Shown here one piece after another: positions 43,020-53,081 of a DNA stretch of 64,000 nucleotides. The notes under the pieces are model-generated. The model was given only the letters and a program-made list of their open reading frames with translations. It was not told the origin of the DNA and searched no databases. The position numbers and the translations under genes are program-made. The number at the start of each line of letters is the position of its first letter. Within the stretch, counting starts at the first letter, position 1. The stretch comes from JANWJE01 sp044326545 (GTDB lineage Bacteria > Chlamydiota > Chlamydiia > Chlamydiales > Parachlamydiaceae), in the NCBI GenBank assembly GCA_044326545.1, contig JBIRBM010000005.1, positions 54,789-118,788 on the forward strand, in the 5' to 3' direction.

Positions 43020-43913
43020 ATGAACAGTAAATATAAACAGAATTTTATTCAAGCAGGTGTTTTGGCAAAACAGGTGCGCGCTTATGGAAAATCTCTGATT
43101 CAAACAGGGGCTTCTTACTTTGATGTCTTCTGGAAAATTAATCACAAGATTGTCGAGCTTGGAGCAATCCCCGCGTTTCCCCCTCAAATGGCTCTTAACC
43201 AGGTCGCTGCCCACTTTCTTCCACACCCGGGCGAAGAGATCATTTTTTCTGATCAAATCATCAAATTAGATATTGGGGTTTGCTATCATGGCGCGATAGG
43301 AGATTGTGCTGTGACGGTTGATTTATCCGGCAAATCTCAACGTTTGATTGAAGCTGCCGAAGCTGCTCTCATGAATGCGGAGAAAAGCATTAAAATAGGG
43401 CAGCGTGTGAGTGAAATTGGGGAGATTATAGAGGAGACGATTTCTTCTTATGGGTTTAAACCGATTGTCAATTTATCAGGACATGGCCTTGGAGAGTATA
43501 AAGTTCACACCTCTCCTCATATTCCAAATTACAAAGATAACTCCCGCGCAATCATTAAGCCGGGGATGACATTTGCGATTGAACCTTTTGCGACAGATGG
43601 ACGAGGGGTGATTTACGAGGGAGGAGAGGCAACAATTTTTGGACTGGGTTCACCTCATCCTCTTCGGACGGAGTTATCCCGCCTTTTGATGGAAAAAATT
43701 CGGAAATTTCATTCTCTTCCCTTTTCCATTCATCATTTGATCGATTCTGAATGGCCTCTAAATCAAGTGAAAAAAGGGTTGGATGAATTAATCAAAGCTA
43801 AAGTCATTGTGGGTTATCCTCCTTTGATTGAAGAAAGGGGAGGAATGGTTGCACAGGCTGAAAATTCAGTCCTTGTGGATGAAAAAGGAAATGTGTTAAT
43901 TACAACTCGATAA
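43020..43913 (+). CDS. Type 2 (archaeal/eukaryotic-type) methionine aminopeptidase
   Basis: 297 residues, M24 pita-bread fold. Metal ligands are all present: Asp84 (KLDIGVCYHGAIGDCAVTVD), Asp95, His155 (SGHGLGEYKVH), Glu188 (TFAIEPFATDGRGVIYE) and Glu281 (VAQAENSVLV). The MetAP2 hallmarks are AFPPQMALNQVAAHFLPHP at 52-70 and a helical insert (HSLPFSIHHLIDSEWPLNQV) near 231-250, which bacterial type 1 enzymes lack. Removal of initiator Met is the expected activity. It ends 28 bases before the P-type ATPase gene. A type 2 enzyme in a bacterium suggests acquisition from an archaeon or eukaryote. Confidence 0.9.
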   Translation: MNSKYKQNFIQAGVLAKQVRAYGKSLIQTGASYFDVFWKINHKIVELGAIPAFPPQMALNQVAAHFLPHPGEEIIFSDQIIKLDIGVCYHGAIGDCAVTVDLSGKSQRLIEAAEAALMNAEKSIKIGQRVSEIGEIIEETISSYGFKPIVNLSGHGLGEYKVHTSPHIPNYKDNSRAIIKPGMTFAIEPFATDGRGVIYEGGEATIFGLGSPHPLRTELSRLLMEKIRKFHSLPFSIHHLIDSEWPLNQVKKGLDELIKAKVIVGYPPLIEERGGMVAQAENSVLVDEKGNVLITTR

Positions 43914-43941
43914 ATATCAAGACAGCTTATTAAGAGGGAAA

Positions 43942-45837
43942 ATGGATAAGACTCAGAATAAAGAGGGTGAATTAGCTGAGGGACCTCAACAGGGATATAT
44001 TGCAGTTTTAAGCTTAGCGGGAATTCTTCTTTCTCTTCTATTTCAATATGTTTTTCCTCTCTTTTATTCTTATTATCTTTATCCCCTCTATCTTGTATTA
44101 GGAGTTGGCGGAGGGATATTGGTTGTCCAATTATTAAAAAAAGTGATCGCTCTTGATTTTGGCTCTGATTTACTCGCAGGAATTTCAATTGTGACCTCCC
44201 TCTTTCTTGGAGAGTATTTGGCCGGCTCACTTGTGGTATTCATGTTGTCTGGGGGCCAAACATTGGAGCGTTTTGCCATTCGAACTGCTTCAAAAGTCTT
44301 AGAAGTGTTGGCAAAACGAGCCCCCACAATTGCTCATCGAGCAACTCAAGGACCTATCGAGGATATTGCTGTGACTCAAATTGCAGTGGGCGATATCATC
44401 CACATTTTTCCTCATGAAATTTGTCCCGTTGATGGTGAGGTGATCGCAGGTCATAGCGTCATGGATGAATCTTATCTGACCGGAGAGCCTTTTTTGATCT
44501 CGAAAGCTCCCGGCTCAACTGTCATATCGGGTGCGATTAATCAGGAAGATTCCTTAACGGTACGAGCAACTAAATTGGCTGTTGATTCTCAGTACGCCAA
44601 AATTATGGAGGTGATGCGCGAGTCGGAGCAAAAGCGCCCCCGTATCCGACGTCTTGCAGATCAACTTGGCGCTTGGTATACCCCTTTAGCAGTCTTGATT
44701 GCCGGCATAGCATGGGGATTGAGTGCAGATCCCGTTCGTTTTTTAGCTGTTTTAGTGATTGCCACTCCCTGTCCTCTTTTGATCGCAATCCCCGTTGCGA
44801 TTATCGGGTCGATTTCTTTAAGTGCACGTCAAGGCATTTTGATTAAAAATCCGGCAGTGTTAGAGCAAATCAGCCTTTGTCAAACCATGATTTTTGATAA
44901 GACCGGTACGTTGACTTACGGTTTGCCTACTTTAACGGAACAAACAATTTTCAATCGAATGGATGGCAAAGAGATTTTAAAGCTTGTTGCAAGTATGGAG
45001 CGATACTCTAAACACCCTTTAGCACATGCAATTCTTTTAAAAGCCAAAAACGACACAATTGAATTAGTGAATGTCGAGCATGTCAGCGAACCCAAAGGGG
45101 AGGGAATGCAAGGGGTTGTAGAGGGGCATGAGGTGGTGATTACCAGCCGCAAAAAGCTCAATCAAATGGATGCCGCTTCACCATCTGATCGTTTACCTCA
45201 AGGGGATGGGCTTGAGTGTGTCGTTCTTGTTGATGGTGAACTTGCGGCTCATTACCGCTTCCGCGATGCTCCAAGATTAGACAGTCAATCGTTTATTCGT
45301 CATTTGCAGCCGAACCACGGAGTTAATAAGATCATGATTATCTCGGGTGATAGGGAAGAAGAGGTTAGGTATTTAGCAAATTATGTTGGAATCTCTGACG
45401 TCTTTGCCAATCAAAGCCCGCAACAAAAAGTTGATATCGTTGTAGAGGAGACAAAAAAAGGAAAAACAGCCTATTTAGGCGATGGGATTAACGATGCACC
45501 GGCACTTGTTGCTGCCACGGTTGGCATTGCATTCGGGCGCAATAGTGATATCACAGCTGAGGCTGCCGGCGCAGTGATCATGGAAAGCTCACTAGAAAAG
45601 GTTGATGAATTCCTTCACATCAGCAAGAGGATGCGAAGAATTGCTCTACAAAGTGCAATCGGTGGAATGGCGTTATCTGCCATAGGAATGATCATCGCCG
45701 CATGTGGTTACCTCCCCCCTGTGGCAGGAGCAATTAGCCAGGAAATTATTGATGTGATTGTCATTATCAACGCGTTACGTACCATTTGGAAGCCTGCCCA
45801 CTTAAGCGATATGCCAAGTGTTCATGAGGAGCGCTAA
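43942..45837 (+). CDS. P1B-type heavy-metal-transporting ATPase
   Basis: 631 residues. No N-terminal metal-binding domain: it starts with a short soluble lead and goes straight into the first helices. The actuator loop has DESYLTGEP. The metal-site motif in helix 6 is TPCPLL (Thr275-Pro-Cys277) instead of the CPC of copper pumps. The phosphorylation motif DKTGTLT is at Asp319. HP occurs in RYSKHPLAHAIL and the hinge is GDGINDAP (Asp514). It exports a transition metal; TPC points away from Cu+ and towards a divalent ion (Zn, Cd, Co or Mn), unproven. It follows the M24 gene by 28 bases, so they may share a message. Confidence 0.93.
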   Translation: MDKTQNKEGELAEGPQQGYIAVLSLAGILLSLLFQYVFPLFYSYYLYPLYLVLGVGGGILVVQLLKKVIALDFGSDLLAGISIVTSLFLGEYLAGSLVVFMLSGGQTLERFAIRTASKVLEVLAKRAPTIAHRATQGPIEDIAVTQIAVGDIIHIFPHEICPVDGEVIAGHSVMDESYLTGEPFLISKAPGSTVISGAINQEDSLTVRATKLAVDSQYAKIMEVMRESEQKRPRIRRLADQLGAWYTPLAVLIAGIAWGLSADPVRFLAVLVIATPCPLLIAIPVAIIGSISLSARQGILIKNPAVLEQISLCQTMIFDKTGTLTYGLPTLTEQTIFNRMDGKEILKLVASMERYSKHPLAHAILLKAKNDTIELVNVEHVSEPKGEGMQGVVEGHEVVITSRKKLNQMDAASPSDRLPQGDGLECVVLVDGELAAHYRFRDAPRLDSQSFIRHLQPNHGVNKIMIISGDREEEVRYLANYVGISDVFANQSPQQKVDIVVEETKKGKTAYLGDGINDAPALVAATVGIAFGRNSDITAEAAGAVIMESSLEKVDEFLHISKRMRRIALQSAIGGMALSAIGMIIAACGYLPPVAGAISQEIIDVIVIINALRTIWKPAHLSDMPSVHEER

Positions 45838-45951
45838 ATCAGAACATCTCTTCGCATTTCGGTTTGCATTCTCTTTAAGAGTCATTTGCCATTTTTTCCC
45901 ATCTATCTAGGGTGTGCGATTTTCACGAGTGCCCTATTTTTCGGGGAACAT

Positions 45952-47331
45952 TTATGTGAAAATTTCTCCTTTTTCTTCTTCCTGGATCAATGAATCAACG
46001 TCCAAGGGAATCGAATGAGGATTGCGATAAGCATGAAGAATCAAGGCTGTCATGTGAGGAATGGCAATCGCTGCAAGGATAATATCAACAAGTGACCACA
46101 CTGTTTTAACTTCAGAAATTGCCCCTAGAAAAACCATGCATGCTGTCAATCCTAAGAAATAATACTTATTTTTATTCTCTGTTAAATAATTAAAACATTG
46201 GCTTCCATTAAAACTATTGCCAAGAATTGTTCCAAAGGCAAACAAGAAAGTACTAGTCACGACAATGGCAATGCCAATCGAAGAAAAATAGATATGGAAA
46301 GAAGCTGCGACCATACTGATCCCTAGTGGTTGATTAGGATCCAGCCATGTCTCCGTCATGAGTGCCACGATCCCAGATAAAAAAGCAATACATCCTGCTG
46401 TATATGTGGAAAGCATTGCTAGCGTCCCTTGAGCAATCGGATCATCTGTTTTTGCCATCGAGTGGGGAATTGTTTGGGTTCCGACTCCTGCCTCGCATGT
46501 TTGAATCCCTTTGAATACCCCCCAGCGTAAACTTGAAATAACCCCTCCGACAACTGTGCCGCTAGCAAGAGCGTATGGGGATAAAGCTGAATGGAAGATG
46601 GTCGATAAAATGTCTCCCAATCGATCGATATTATATAAAATAATCCATAAACAAGATCCTAGATAAAGAATAAACATCATAGGGACTAGTTTAGACGATA
46701 ATGAACTAATCCGTTTGATTCCTCCCAGAAGAGCTAACACAACCAGGATTGCAATCACAACTCCTGATATCACGGGAGAAATGCGATATCCTTCCAAAAG
46801 AGGGGAATTGAGAATTGCGGCTAATTGATTCGCTTGAGCGCTTGACCAGGCAGCCATTAAAATAAAACAACCAACTGCATACCATTTGGCAAAAGAGGGA
46901 GAAAGAATTGACTTGAGATATTGCATCGGCCCCCCCATGATCACCCCATTTTCCATTTTTTTTCGGTACTGGATACATAAATTCACTTCTGTATAAGTGG
47001 CAGCGCTTCCAAAAAACGCAGTCAAAAGAAATCCGACTAAAGCTCCCGGGCCCCCTAGCGAGATCGCAATCACGGGGGCAACAATCGTTGAAATTCCAAC
47101 TGTTGTCGACATGGCAGTAAATAGGGCTTTATGAGGAGCTATCGTGTGATGGCACTCCTTATGGTTGCGATTAAAGAGAGACTCTCCTAACATTTTAAAT
47201 AATGAGGGAATAAAGCGAATTTGAACGAAGCGAGTTCTAATTGAGATAAAAATACTGCCGGCTAAAATAAAGAGGCACACAGCGAATAGAATATAATCAG
47301 CTGTTGCGGCAATTGTAGTTTCTAAGAACAT
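45952..47331 (-). CDS. Sodium:alanine/glycine symporter (AGCS family)
   Basis: 459 residues, about ten or eleven membrane helices. Family signatures include FTAMSTTVGISTIVAPVIA, GGPGALVGFLLTAFFGSA then TYTEVNLCIQYRKK, the motif GGVISSLRWGVFKGIQTCEA, and GVGTQTIPHSMAKTDDPIAQ. It should take up a small neutral amino acid with Na+. Convergent with the ATPase gene. The ATG is preceded by AAAGAGG. Confidence 0.94.
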   Translation of the reverse strand: MFLETTIAATADYILFAVCLFILAGSIFISIRTRFVQIRFIPSLFKMLGESLFNRNHKECHHTIAPHKALFTAMSTTVGISTIVAPVIAISLGGPGALVGFLLTAFFGSAATYTEVNLCIQYRKKMENGVIMGGPMQYLKSILSPSFAKWYAVGCFILMAAWSSAQANQLAAILNSPLLEGYRISPVISGVVIAILVVLALLGGIKRISSLSSKLVPMMFILYLGSCLWIILYNIDRLGDILSTIFHSALSPYALASGTVVGGVISSLRWGVFKGIQTCEAGVGTQTIPHSMAKTDDPIAQGTLAMLSTYTAGCIAFLSGIVALMTETWLDPNQPLGISMVAASFHIYFSSIGIAIVVTSTFLFAFGTILGNSFNGSQCFNYLTENKNKYYFLGLTACMVFLGAISEVKTVWSLVDIILAAIAIPHMTALILHAYRNPHSIPLDVDSLIQEEEKGEIFT

Positions 47332-47451
47332 ATTATCCTCTTTATTCTTAAAAGAATTTTATAAATGATTAAAAAAATCAATCATGAAGAATTGTGATTT
47401 TTGTAAAATTATATGTTAATAAAAGATTATTTTTCTACTGTTTTTTCAATT

Positions 47452-47491
47452 CGCGTTACGCAGCAAAAGTGCGATTTTGTGCGTAAGGAGA
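47452..47491. repeat. Family A short copy 11
   Basis: GCGTTACGCAGCAAAAGTGC then GATTTTGTGCGTAAGGAGAG. This is a 40-base degenerate unit containing the GTGCGATTT core, between the AGCS gene and the phosphoribosyltransferase gene. Confidence 0.6.
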
Positions 47492-47535
47492 GTCAATAGA
47501 TCGATTGAAGTGCGGCTGTGTAATAGGAGGAGGGA

Positions 47536-48201
47536 GTGAATCCACTTTTTTATGATAGAAGAGAAGCGGGACGATGTCTAGCGGCTAAATTTGACGACAA
47601 GCGCTTGAAGTGCCTCGAAGATCCGATTGTCTTAGCTTTGGCCCGAGGGGGAGTCGCTGTGGGATATGAGATGGCAAAAGACCTCTCTCTTCCCTTTAAC
47701 GTCATCGTCCCTCGGAAAATTGGGGCTCCCACGAACCCTGAATTAGCTTTAGGGGCTATCATGGAGAGTGGGGAAGGATTTTTTGACAGCGAGATGATCC
47801 ATGCGCTTGCCGTTTCGCAGACCTATATTGCAGAAGAAATTAAAAAAGAGAAAGCTTTAGCTCAACATCGTCTTGCACTCTACCGTCAGTGCGTCCCTTT
47901 GCCCCTCATTAAAAATCGCACCATTCTTCTTGTCGATGATGGGATCGCGACTGGAGCGACGATGTTGAGTGCTATAAAAGCAATGAAACAGGCTGGAGCA
48001 AAACGGGTGATTGCCCTAGCGCCGGTCTGTTCTTCTGAAGCTTATGAACGATTGCTCGAGGAAGCCAATGAAGTGATCTGTCTTTACGTCAAAGAACATT
48101 TTTCCGCAGTGGGAGCCTATTACCGGTATTTTAATCAAATCGATGATGAAGACGTTGTCAGAATGCTGACTCTTTTTAACACTAAAGAGCAATCAGAATG
48201 A
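47536..48201 (+). CDS. Phosphoribosyltransferase-family protein
   Basis: 221 residues from a GTG start with AGGAGGAGGG just upstream. The PRPP-binding loop LLVDDGIATGATM is near 133-145. An N-terminal segment with LARGGVAVGYEMA and PRKIGAPTNPELALGAI is the pattern of the predicted phosphoribosyltransferases often found next to stress or universal-stress genes. Substrate unknown. It overlaps prs by four bases (ATGA), which couples it to the PRPP synthase that would supply its substrate. Confidence 0.88.
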   Translation: MNPLFYDRREAGRCLAAKFDDKRLKCLEDPIVLALARGGVAVGYEMAKDLSLPFNVIVPRKIGAPTNPELALGAIMESGEGFFDSEMIHALAVSQTYIAEEIKKEKALAQHRLALYRQCVPLPLIKNRTILLVDDGIATGATMLSAIKAMKQAGAKRVIALAPVCSSEAYERLLEEANEVICLYVKEHFSAVGAYYRYFNQIDDEDVVRMLTLFNTKEQSE

Positions 48202-49136
48202 AGATGAACACCCACTTGTTTGAAGAAGCTTCTATGATTTTTGGTGGATCTTCTCATCCTGTATTAACAGCTGAGATTGGACAGTATTTGGGTGCAATGG
48301 TTGGAAAGCGGGATTTGAATCGTTTTCCTGATGGGGAAATATGTGTTAAATTGCTAGAACCCGTTCAAGGTCGAGATGTTTTTCTGTTACAATCGTTGGG
48401 GCATCATCCTAATTTTCATATCATGGAAACGTTAATCATGTTGGATGCCTTTAAAAGAGCTTCAGCACGTTCTATCACTTTAATTCTTCCCTATTTTGCT
48501 TATGGTCGCCAGGACCGCATCGACACGCCCGGCGCTCCAATTACGGCAAGGTTGCTCGCCGATATGTTGAAAAATGCCGGGGCAGATCAGCTCATCACAA
48601 TGGATTTGCACTCAGAGCAAATTGAGGGCTTTTTTGATATTCCTGTTTATCATTTAATCAGCAGTAAAGTCCTGATTCCTTATTGTCAATCTCTTCATTT
48701 AATGAATGGAGTGGTTGTTGCCCCTGATCAAGGAGGGATTAAGATCGCAAGTGCCTATACCAAACATTTACAGATGCCTCTTGCTCTTATTGATAAAGAG
48801 AGGAAAGATTCCTTTCGAGTTCAGATGCGTTTAGTTGCCGGAAACGTAGAGGGAAAAACGGTTTTATTGCCAGACGATGTCTGCTCAACCGCCGGCACTC
48901 TCGTGGGAGCAGCTGAAATCTGTGCTAAACATGGAGCTGAAAAAATTATCGCTTTGGTTGCCCACGGATTGTTCATCGAAGATGCATTGGAAAAAATAGA
49001 GAAAAGCCCGATTGATTTGGTGGTTGTCACCAATACTGTTGCGATGTCACCTAAAATTGCTGCTCATCCTAAAATTCGCATTGTCTCTATTGTCTCTCTT
49101 TTAGCAGAGGCGATGAAGACGTTGGGCTCTTTTTGA
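48198..49136 (+). CDS. prs: Ribose-phosphate pyrophosphokinase (PRPP synthase)
   Basis: 312 residues. It makes PRPP from ribose-5-phosphate and ATP for nucleotide and cofactor synthesis. Motifs: NRFPDGEICVKL, LILPYFAYGRQDR (ATP-binding flexible loop region), ITMDLHSEQIEGFFDIP, VVAPDQGGIKIA and LLPDDVCSTAGTL, the PRPP-binding loop. The start codon overlaps the stop of the phosphoribosyltransferase gene. The KMNTHLFEEASMIFGG lead is slightly longer than usual. Confidence 0.96.
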   Translation: MKMNTHLFEEASMIFGGSSHPVLTAEIGQYLGAMVGKRDLNRFPDGEICVKLLEPVQGRDVFLLQSLGHHPNFHIMETLIMLDAFKRASARSITLILPYFAYGRQDRIDTPGAPITARLLADMLKNAGADQLITMDLHSEQIEGFFDIPVYHLISSKVLIPYCQSLHLMNGVVVAPDQGGIKIASAYTKHLQMPLALIDKERKDSFRVQMRLVAGNVEGKTVLLPDDVCSTAGTLVGAAEICAKHGAEKIIALVAHGLFIEDALEKIEKSPIDLVVVTNTVAMSPKIAAHPKIRIVSIVSLLAEAMKTLGSF

Positions 49137-49205
49137 CACGATCAAAAACGCAACATTTCAATGTCCTGCAATATAAAAACCGTCACTGTATAGGTTGGAG
49201 AATCC

Positions 49206-52200
49206 ATGGTAACGTTTGTAAAAAAAATAAAAAATATTGGAGCGGTGAAGTTGCAAAAAATAAAACCAAGTAAAATAACTCAATCCATACTCTTTGGATG
49301 TCTTTTACAGGCAAGCGTCTTGGGGCAATTGTTTGGTTTTGACGTCATTGGTCACCAGGAGATTGAGCAGTATCTGAACCAAGTCGCGATAGCCGAAGCG
49401 CAAGAATGGAATAAGGTTGTCGACGATTTGGTTGTTCATTTTCCTCTTCTGATGCCCGATGGCTCAGTTTGCCATACACTTAATCGTTTAAAGCTGCAAA
49501 TACTGGAAAGTCAAGATCTGGCTCTCATTAAGCTGTTTAATCGAGCGATCAGAAACCATGATAGCTTATCCTTAGAAAAAGCAGAACCTGTTCCCTCTTA
49601 TTACAAACACTACCAACCCCCGCCGTTTTATGTCCCGTTTATTGATTTAATACTTGATGTCCAAGAGTCGGCTGTTTTAGTGACGACACATTTAAAATTA
49701 GAGCGTAATAGTGACGATCACTCTTTAATTTTAGATGGAAGAGATCACGACGTTCACTCTGTTTTTCTCAATGGTCAAAAAGTGTTAAAAGAGGATTATC
49801 GCATCACCCCTCATGAATTGATTTTACTCAATCTTCCTCAGGACGACTCTTTTACGGTGACCATTCACCACACAATCCATCCTTTTATCAATGATACATT
49901 GGAGGGCATGTATCGTTGCGGACAATGGCTCACGACACAGTGTGAGTCTGAAGGGGCTCGTCGCATATTTTTTACATTAGATCGACCCGATGTCTTGAGC
50001 CGTATGACGACAACAATTATTGCAGATCCTGATCGCTATCCTTATCGATTATCAAATGGCAATCTTGTAGAAGAAACAATGTTGGGTGATGGCCGTGCAT
50101 CGATTATTTGGGATGATCCGTTTGCCAAACCGAGTTATCTATTTGCGTGTGTGTTAGGGGATTTTTCTCGATTGTCAAGTGATTTTATCACAAAAAGCAA
50201 AAACAAAGTCGAACTGGAGATTTATGTTGAGCCAGGTAAAGAATCCAGGGCGGAATATGCTCTTTTTGCTTTGCAGAAAGCGATGGAATTTGACGAAGAA
50301 TTATTTGATCGAGAATATGACTTGTCGTCTTTAAAGATGGTGGGAATTCCTGATTTTAATTCTGGGGCGATGGAAAATAAAGGATTAATGATTTTTAACG
50401 ATATCCGGCTCCTTGTCGATTCTCAATCAGGCACAGATAAGTCTTTTCGGGAGGTCGCTCATGTGGTGGGCCACGAATATTTTCATAATTGGTCTGGAAA
50501 TCGAGTGACGATCCGTAATTGGTTTGAAATTGCCTTGAAAGAGGCTTTCACTGATTTAAGGGCAATGCTTTTTAGTGAGTGGTTATTTGGATCGGAATTT
50601 ATCCGTCCAAAAGCAGTCCTTACTCTTAGGGAGCATCAATTTCCTGAAGAAACTTCAGAGAAAGGGCATCCAATTATTGTCGAATCGTATGTGGATGCTC
50701 ATTCGATTTATGACAACACCACTTACACAAAAGGGAGGGAGGTGTTCCGCGCATTAAAAAACTACATTGATGTGTCAATTGCCGATGGATTTCGGGAGGT
50801 CCAGAATCTCTACTTTCATCACTATGATGGACAGGCGGTCACTTTTAAAGAGCTTCTCGCAGCCGGTGATGCTGTTTTAAAGAAATGCGGAAAAGAGTTG
50901 TCTTTGTTTGAAAGATGGTTCCACCAACCCGGTACTCCGATTGTGAAAGTGTTGATGGATTACGATCCCGTTAAAGGAGAGGCTGCATTCAGTGTTGAAC
51001 AATCGTCTCCTCATCCAAGGACGGGAGAGGAACAGCTCCCTTTACAAATCCCTTTTAGTTTTGAGCTGGTAGGGCGAGATGGAAAAAGCCTCCATCCCAA
51101 GCATTCGATGATTTTAGAGGAAAAAAAGACGCAATTTAAGGTGAAAGTTGATCAAGAGCCGATCCCTGTTTTCATGCATGGATATAGTGCTCCTGTTATT
51201 TTGAAATATGACTATGCACGGGAAGAGTTGGCTTGCATCATGAAATATGTCGAAGATCCTTTTTGCCGTTGGGAAGCGGGTCAGAATTATTCGATTGAAG
51301 CATTTAAAGAGATGAAAAGAAGAATAGACAAAGATCCCTTTTTAAAAGAGAGGGGGCAAAGTGGTGAATCTGTTTTTTCTGATTTATTCCACCCCTATCT
51401 TGAAGCATTAAGCTCCGATGCTCTTTGCCCTTTGGCTAAAGGGCAGCTTCTAGAGATTCCTTCACTTCGGGCATTTTCTCAAGCAATACACGATTTTGAT
51501 TTTGAAGGTTTAAGCCAATTAAGGCAATTGTTTAGCAATCAAATGGCGTTATTTTGTAAAGATGTTCTGAAGAATTTATTGCAAACTTATCCTGTTGAAG
51601 GAATGTATGCCCCTCATCCAGATCAAATGCAGATCAGAGAGCTGCGTCAAGCTGTTTTAACTCTTTTATCAGACATTGATGAGGATATTCATCAACAGAT
51701 TATTCATCAATATCAAACGGCTCAAAACTTTGATGACTACGTCACAGCCTTTTGCTTATCTCTTAAAATGAAGGGGCCTTGGAGCGACTTCGTGATTGCA
51801 GATTTTCATAAGAAGTGGAAGCATGATAAAGCAATTTTTAATTTTTGGCTTTCAAGTCAAGCCTCTTTGCCAAATTGCACAATTGAAGATTTAAAACGAC
51901 TACAGGAAGCAGAAGGCTATGATGCCAAGAATCCCAATCATATTCGTTCTATTTTTCGTACATTCATAGCAAATTTGAAATGCTATCATGATTCAACGGG
52001 AATGGGATACTCGCACATCACAAATAACATTTTAGAGATTGGAAAATTCAATCCACAGCTAGCCCATAATTACATTGCTGTTCCAGCCTTTTTGGATTTT
52101 GAATATTTGCCGCCAAACCAACAAGCTTTGATGGCCAAAGAATTGGAGCGTTTAAGAACCGGTGAAGCACCGGCTCAAACAAGAGAGCTTGTAGAAAGAA

Positions 52201-52253
52201 TGCTTGAGCGCTATCATCAGGAAAAAAACGATAAGAGCCTGTTTGCAAATTGA
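49206..52253 (+). CDS. pepN: M1 family aminopeptidase N
   Basis: 1015 residues. Catalytic parts: GAMEN exopeptidase motif at 387-391 (SGAMENKGLMIF), zinc site HEYFHNW (His423, Glu424, His427) and the third ligand Glu446 in ALKEAFTDLRAM, where PepN usually has LKEGLT. It strips N-terminal residues from peptides. The N-terminus is about 120 residues longer than PepN of E. coli; it includes a basic-then-hydrophobic segment (ITQSILFGCLLQASVLGQLF) that could be a signal or anchor. An exported aminopeptidase is therefore possible, or the extension is simply clade-specific. Confidence 0.93.
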   Translation: MVTFVKKIKNIGAVKLQKIKPSKITQSILFGCLLQASVLGQLFGFDVIGHQEIEQYLNQVAIAEAQEWNKVVDDLVVHFPLLMPDGSVCHTLNRLKLQILESQDLALIKLFNRAIRNHDSLSLEKAEPVPSYYKHYQPPPFYVPFIDLILDVQESAVLVTTHLKLERNSDDHSLILDGRDHDVHSVFLNGQKVLKEDYRITPHELILLNLPQDDSFTVTIHHTIHPFINDTLEGMYRCGQWLTTQCESEGARRIFFTLDRPDVLSRMTTTIIADPDRYPYRLSNGNLVEETMLGDGRASIIWDDPFAKPSYLFACVLGDFSRLSSDFITKSKNKVELEIYVEPGKESRAEYALFALQKAMEFDEELFDREYDLSSLKMVGIPDFNSGAMENKGLMIFNDIRLLVDSQSGTDKSFREVAHVVGHEYFHNWSGNRVTIRNWFEIALKEAFTDLRAMLFSEWLFGSEFIRPKAVLTLREHQFPEETSEKGHPIIVESYVDAHSIYDNTTYTKGREVFRALKNYIDVSIADGFREVQNLYFHHYDGQAVTFKELLAAGDAVLKKCGKELSLFERWFHQPGTPIVKVLMDYDPVKGEAAFSVEQSSPHPRTGEEQLPLQIPFSFELVGRDGKSLHPKHSMILEEKKTQFKVKVDQEPIPVFMHGYSAPVILKYDYAREELACIMKYVEDPFCRWEAGQNYSIEAFKEMKRRIDKDPFLKERGQSGESVFSDLFHPYLEALSSDALCPLAKGQLLEIPSLRAFSQAIHDFDFEGLSQLRQLFSNQMALFCKDVLKNLLQTYPVEGMYAPHPDQMQIRELRQAVLTLLSDIDEDIHQQIIHQYQTAQNFDDYVTAFCLSLKMKGPWSDFVIADFHKKWKHDKAIFNFWLSSQASLPNCTIEDLKRLQEAEGYDAKNPNHIRSIFRTFIANLKCYHDSTGMGYSHITNNILEIGKFNPQLAHNYIAVPAFLDFEYLPPNQQALMAKELERLRTGEAPAQTRELVERMLERYHQEKNDKSLFAN

Positions 52254-52320
52254 AGAAGCCTAAAGCGGCAAAAAATTTGAACAGAGGTGTTGATATCACT
52301 GCTTTAAAACATGAGGCTTC

Positions 52321-53076
52321 ATGCTACTTGCGATATTAGGAGCTTTAGTGATAGGGATAACGCTTGGGTTGCTTGGCTCTGGCGGCTCATTAATTACCGT
52401 GCCCGTTCTTCTCTATATCTTGAAAAGGCCCGAAAAATTAGCAATTGCTGAATCTTTGGCTATTGTCGGGACTGTCGCCTTGGCAGGGGCTATTCCTTAT
52501 ATCATGCGCCGGCAAGTGAAAGGGGCGAGTATTATTTTTTTTGGTTTTCCCGGGATGTTAGGGGCGTGCCTAGGTGGATGTGGGCCCTACTTTATCACTG
52601 AAGGGATCCAGTTAACTTTATTTGCTTTTTTAATCGTTGTTGTGGGACTTGTGATGTTTTTTCAACCTCCTTTTTTTAGCCAGATAAATGCTGCCGATCA
52701 ACCTGTTTGGCAAATCGTTCTTGTCGGTTTTCTTGTTGGATGCTTGACAGGTTTTCTTGGGGTGGGGGGAGGTTTTTTTATTGTTCCTTCTTTGGTGATT
52801 TTTTATTCGTTATCCATGTCTTTAGCGGTCGGAACCAGTCTTGTGATCATTGCGATGAATTCGTTTACAGGTTTTTTTCAACAGATTTATTTTTTAAGCG
52901 TCCTTGAATTATCCGTCGATTGGCAAATCATTGGCGTACTCTCGTTGATCGGTGTTTTAGGAAGCTTTTCTGCAGGCTATTTCAGTCATTATATTCCTCA
53001 AATCTATGTAAGAAAGAGTTTTGGTGTTACTGTTTTTCTTTTAGGTTTTTATGTTCTGGCAAAACATTTTATTTGA
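52321..53076 (+). CDS. TauE/SafE-family membrane transporter
   Basis: 251 residues and about eight membrane helices in two similar halves. First half LLGSGGSLITVPVLLYILK, second half GFLGVGGGFFIVPSLVIFY: the paired G-x-G-G-[GS]-x-[IL]-x-V-P motifs define the TauE/SafE (DUF81) family. Members export sulfite, sulfoacetate or related organic anions. It follows pepN by 67 bases and ends five bases from the convergent MFS gene. Confidence 0.92.
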   Translation: MLLAILGALVIGITLGLLGSGGSLITVPVLLYILKRPEKLAIAESLAIVGTVALAGAIPYIMRRQVKGASIIFFGFPGMLGACLGGCGPYFITEGIQLTLFAFLIVVVGLVMFFQPPFFSQINAADQPVWQIVLVGFLVGCLTGFLGVGGGFFIVPSLVIFYSLSMSLAVGTSLVIIAMNSFTGFFQQIYFLSVLELSVDWQIIGVLSLIGVLGSFSAGYFSHYIPQIYVRKSFGVTVFLLGFYVLAKHFI

Positions 53077-53081
53077 TAGCC

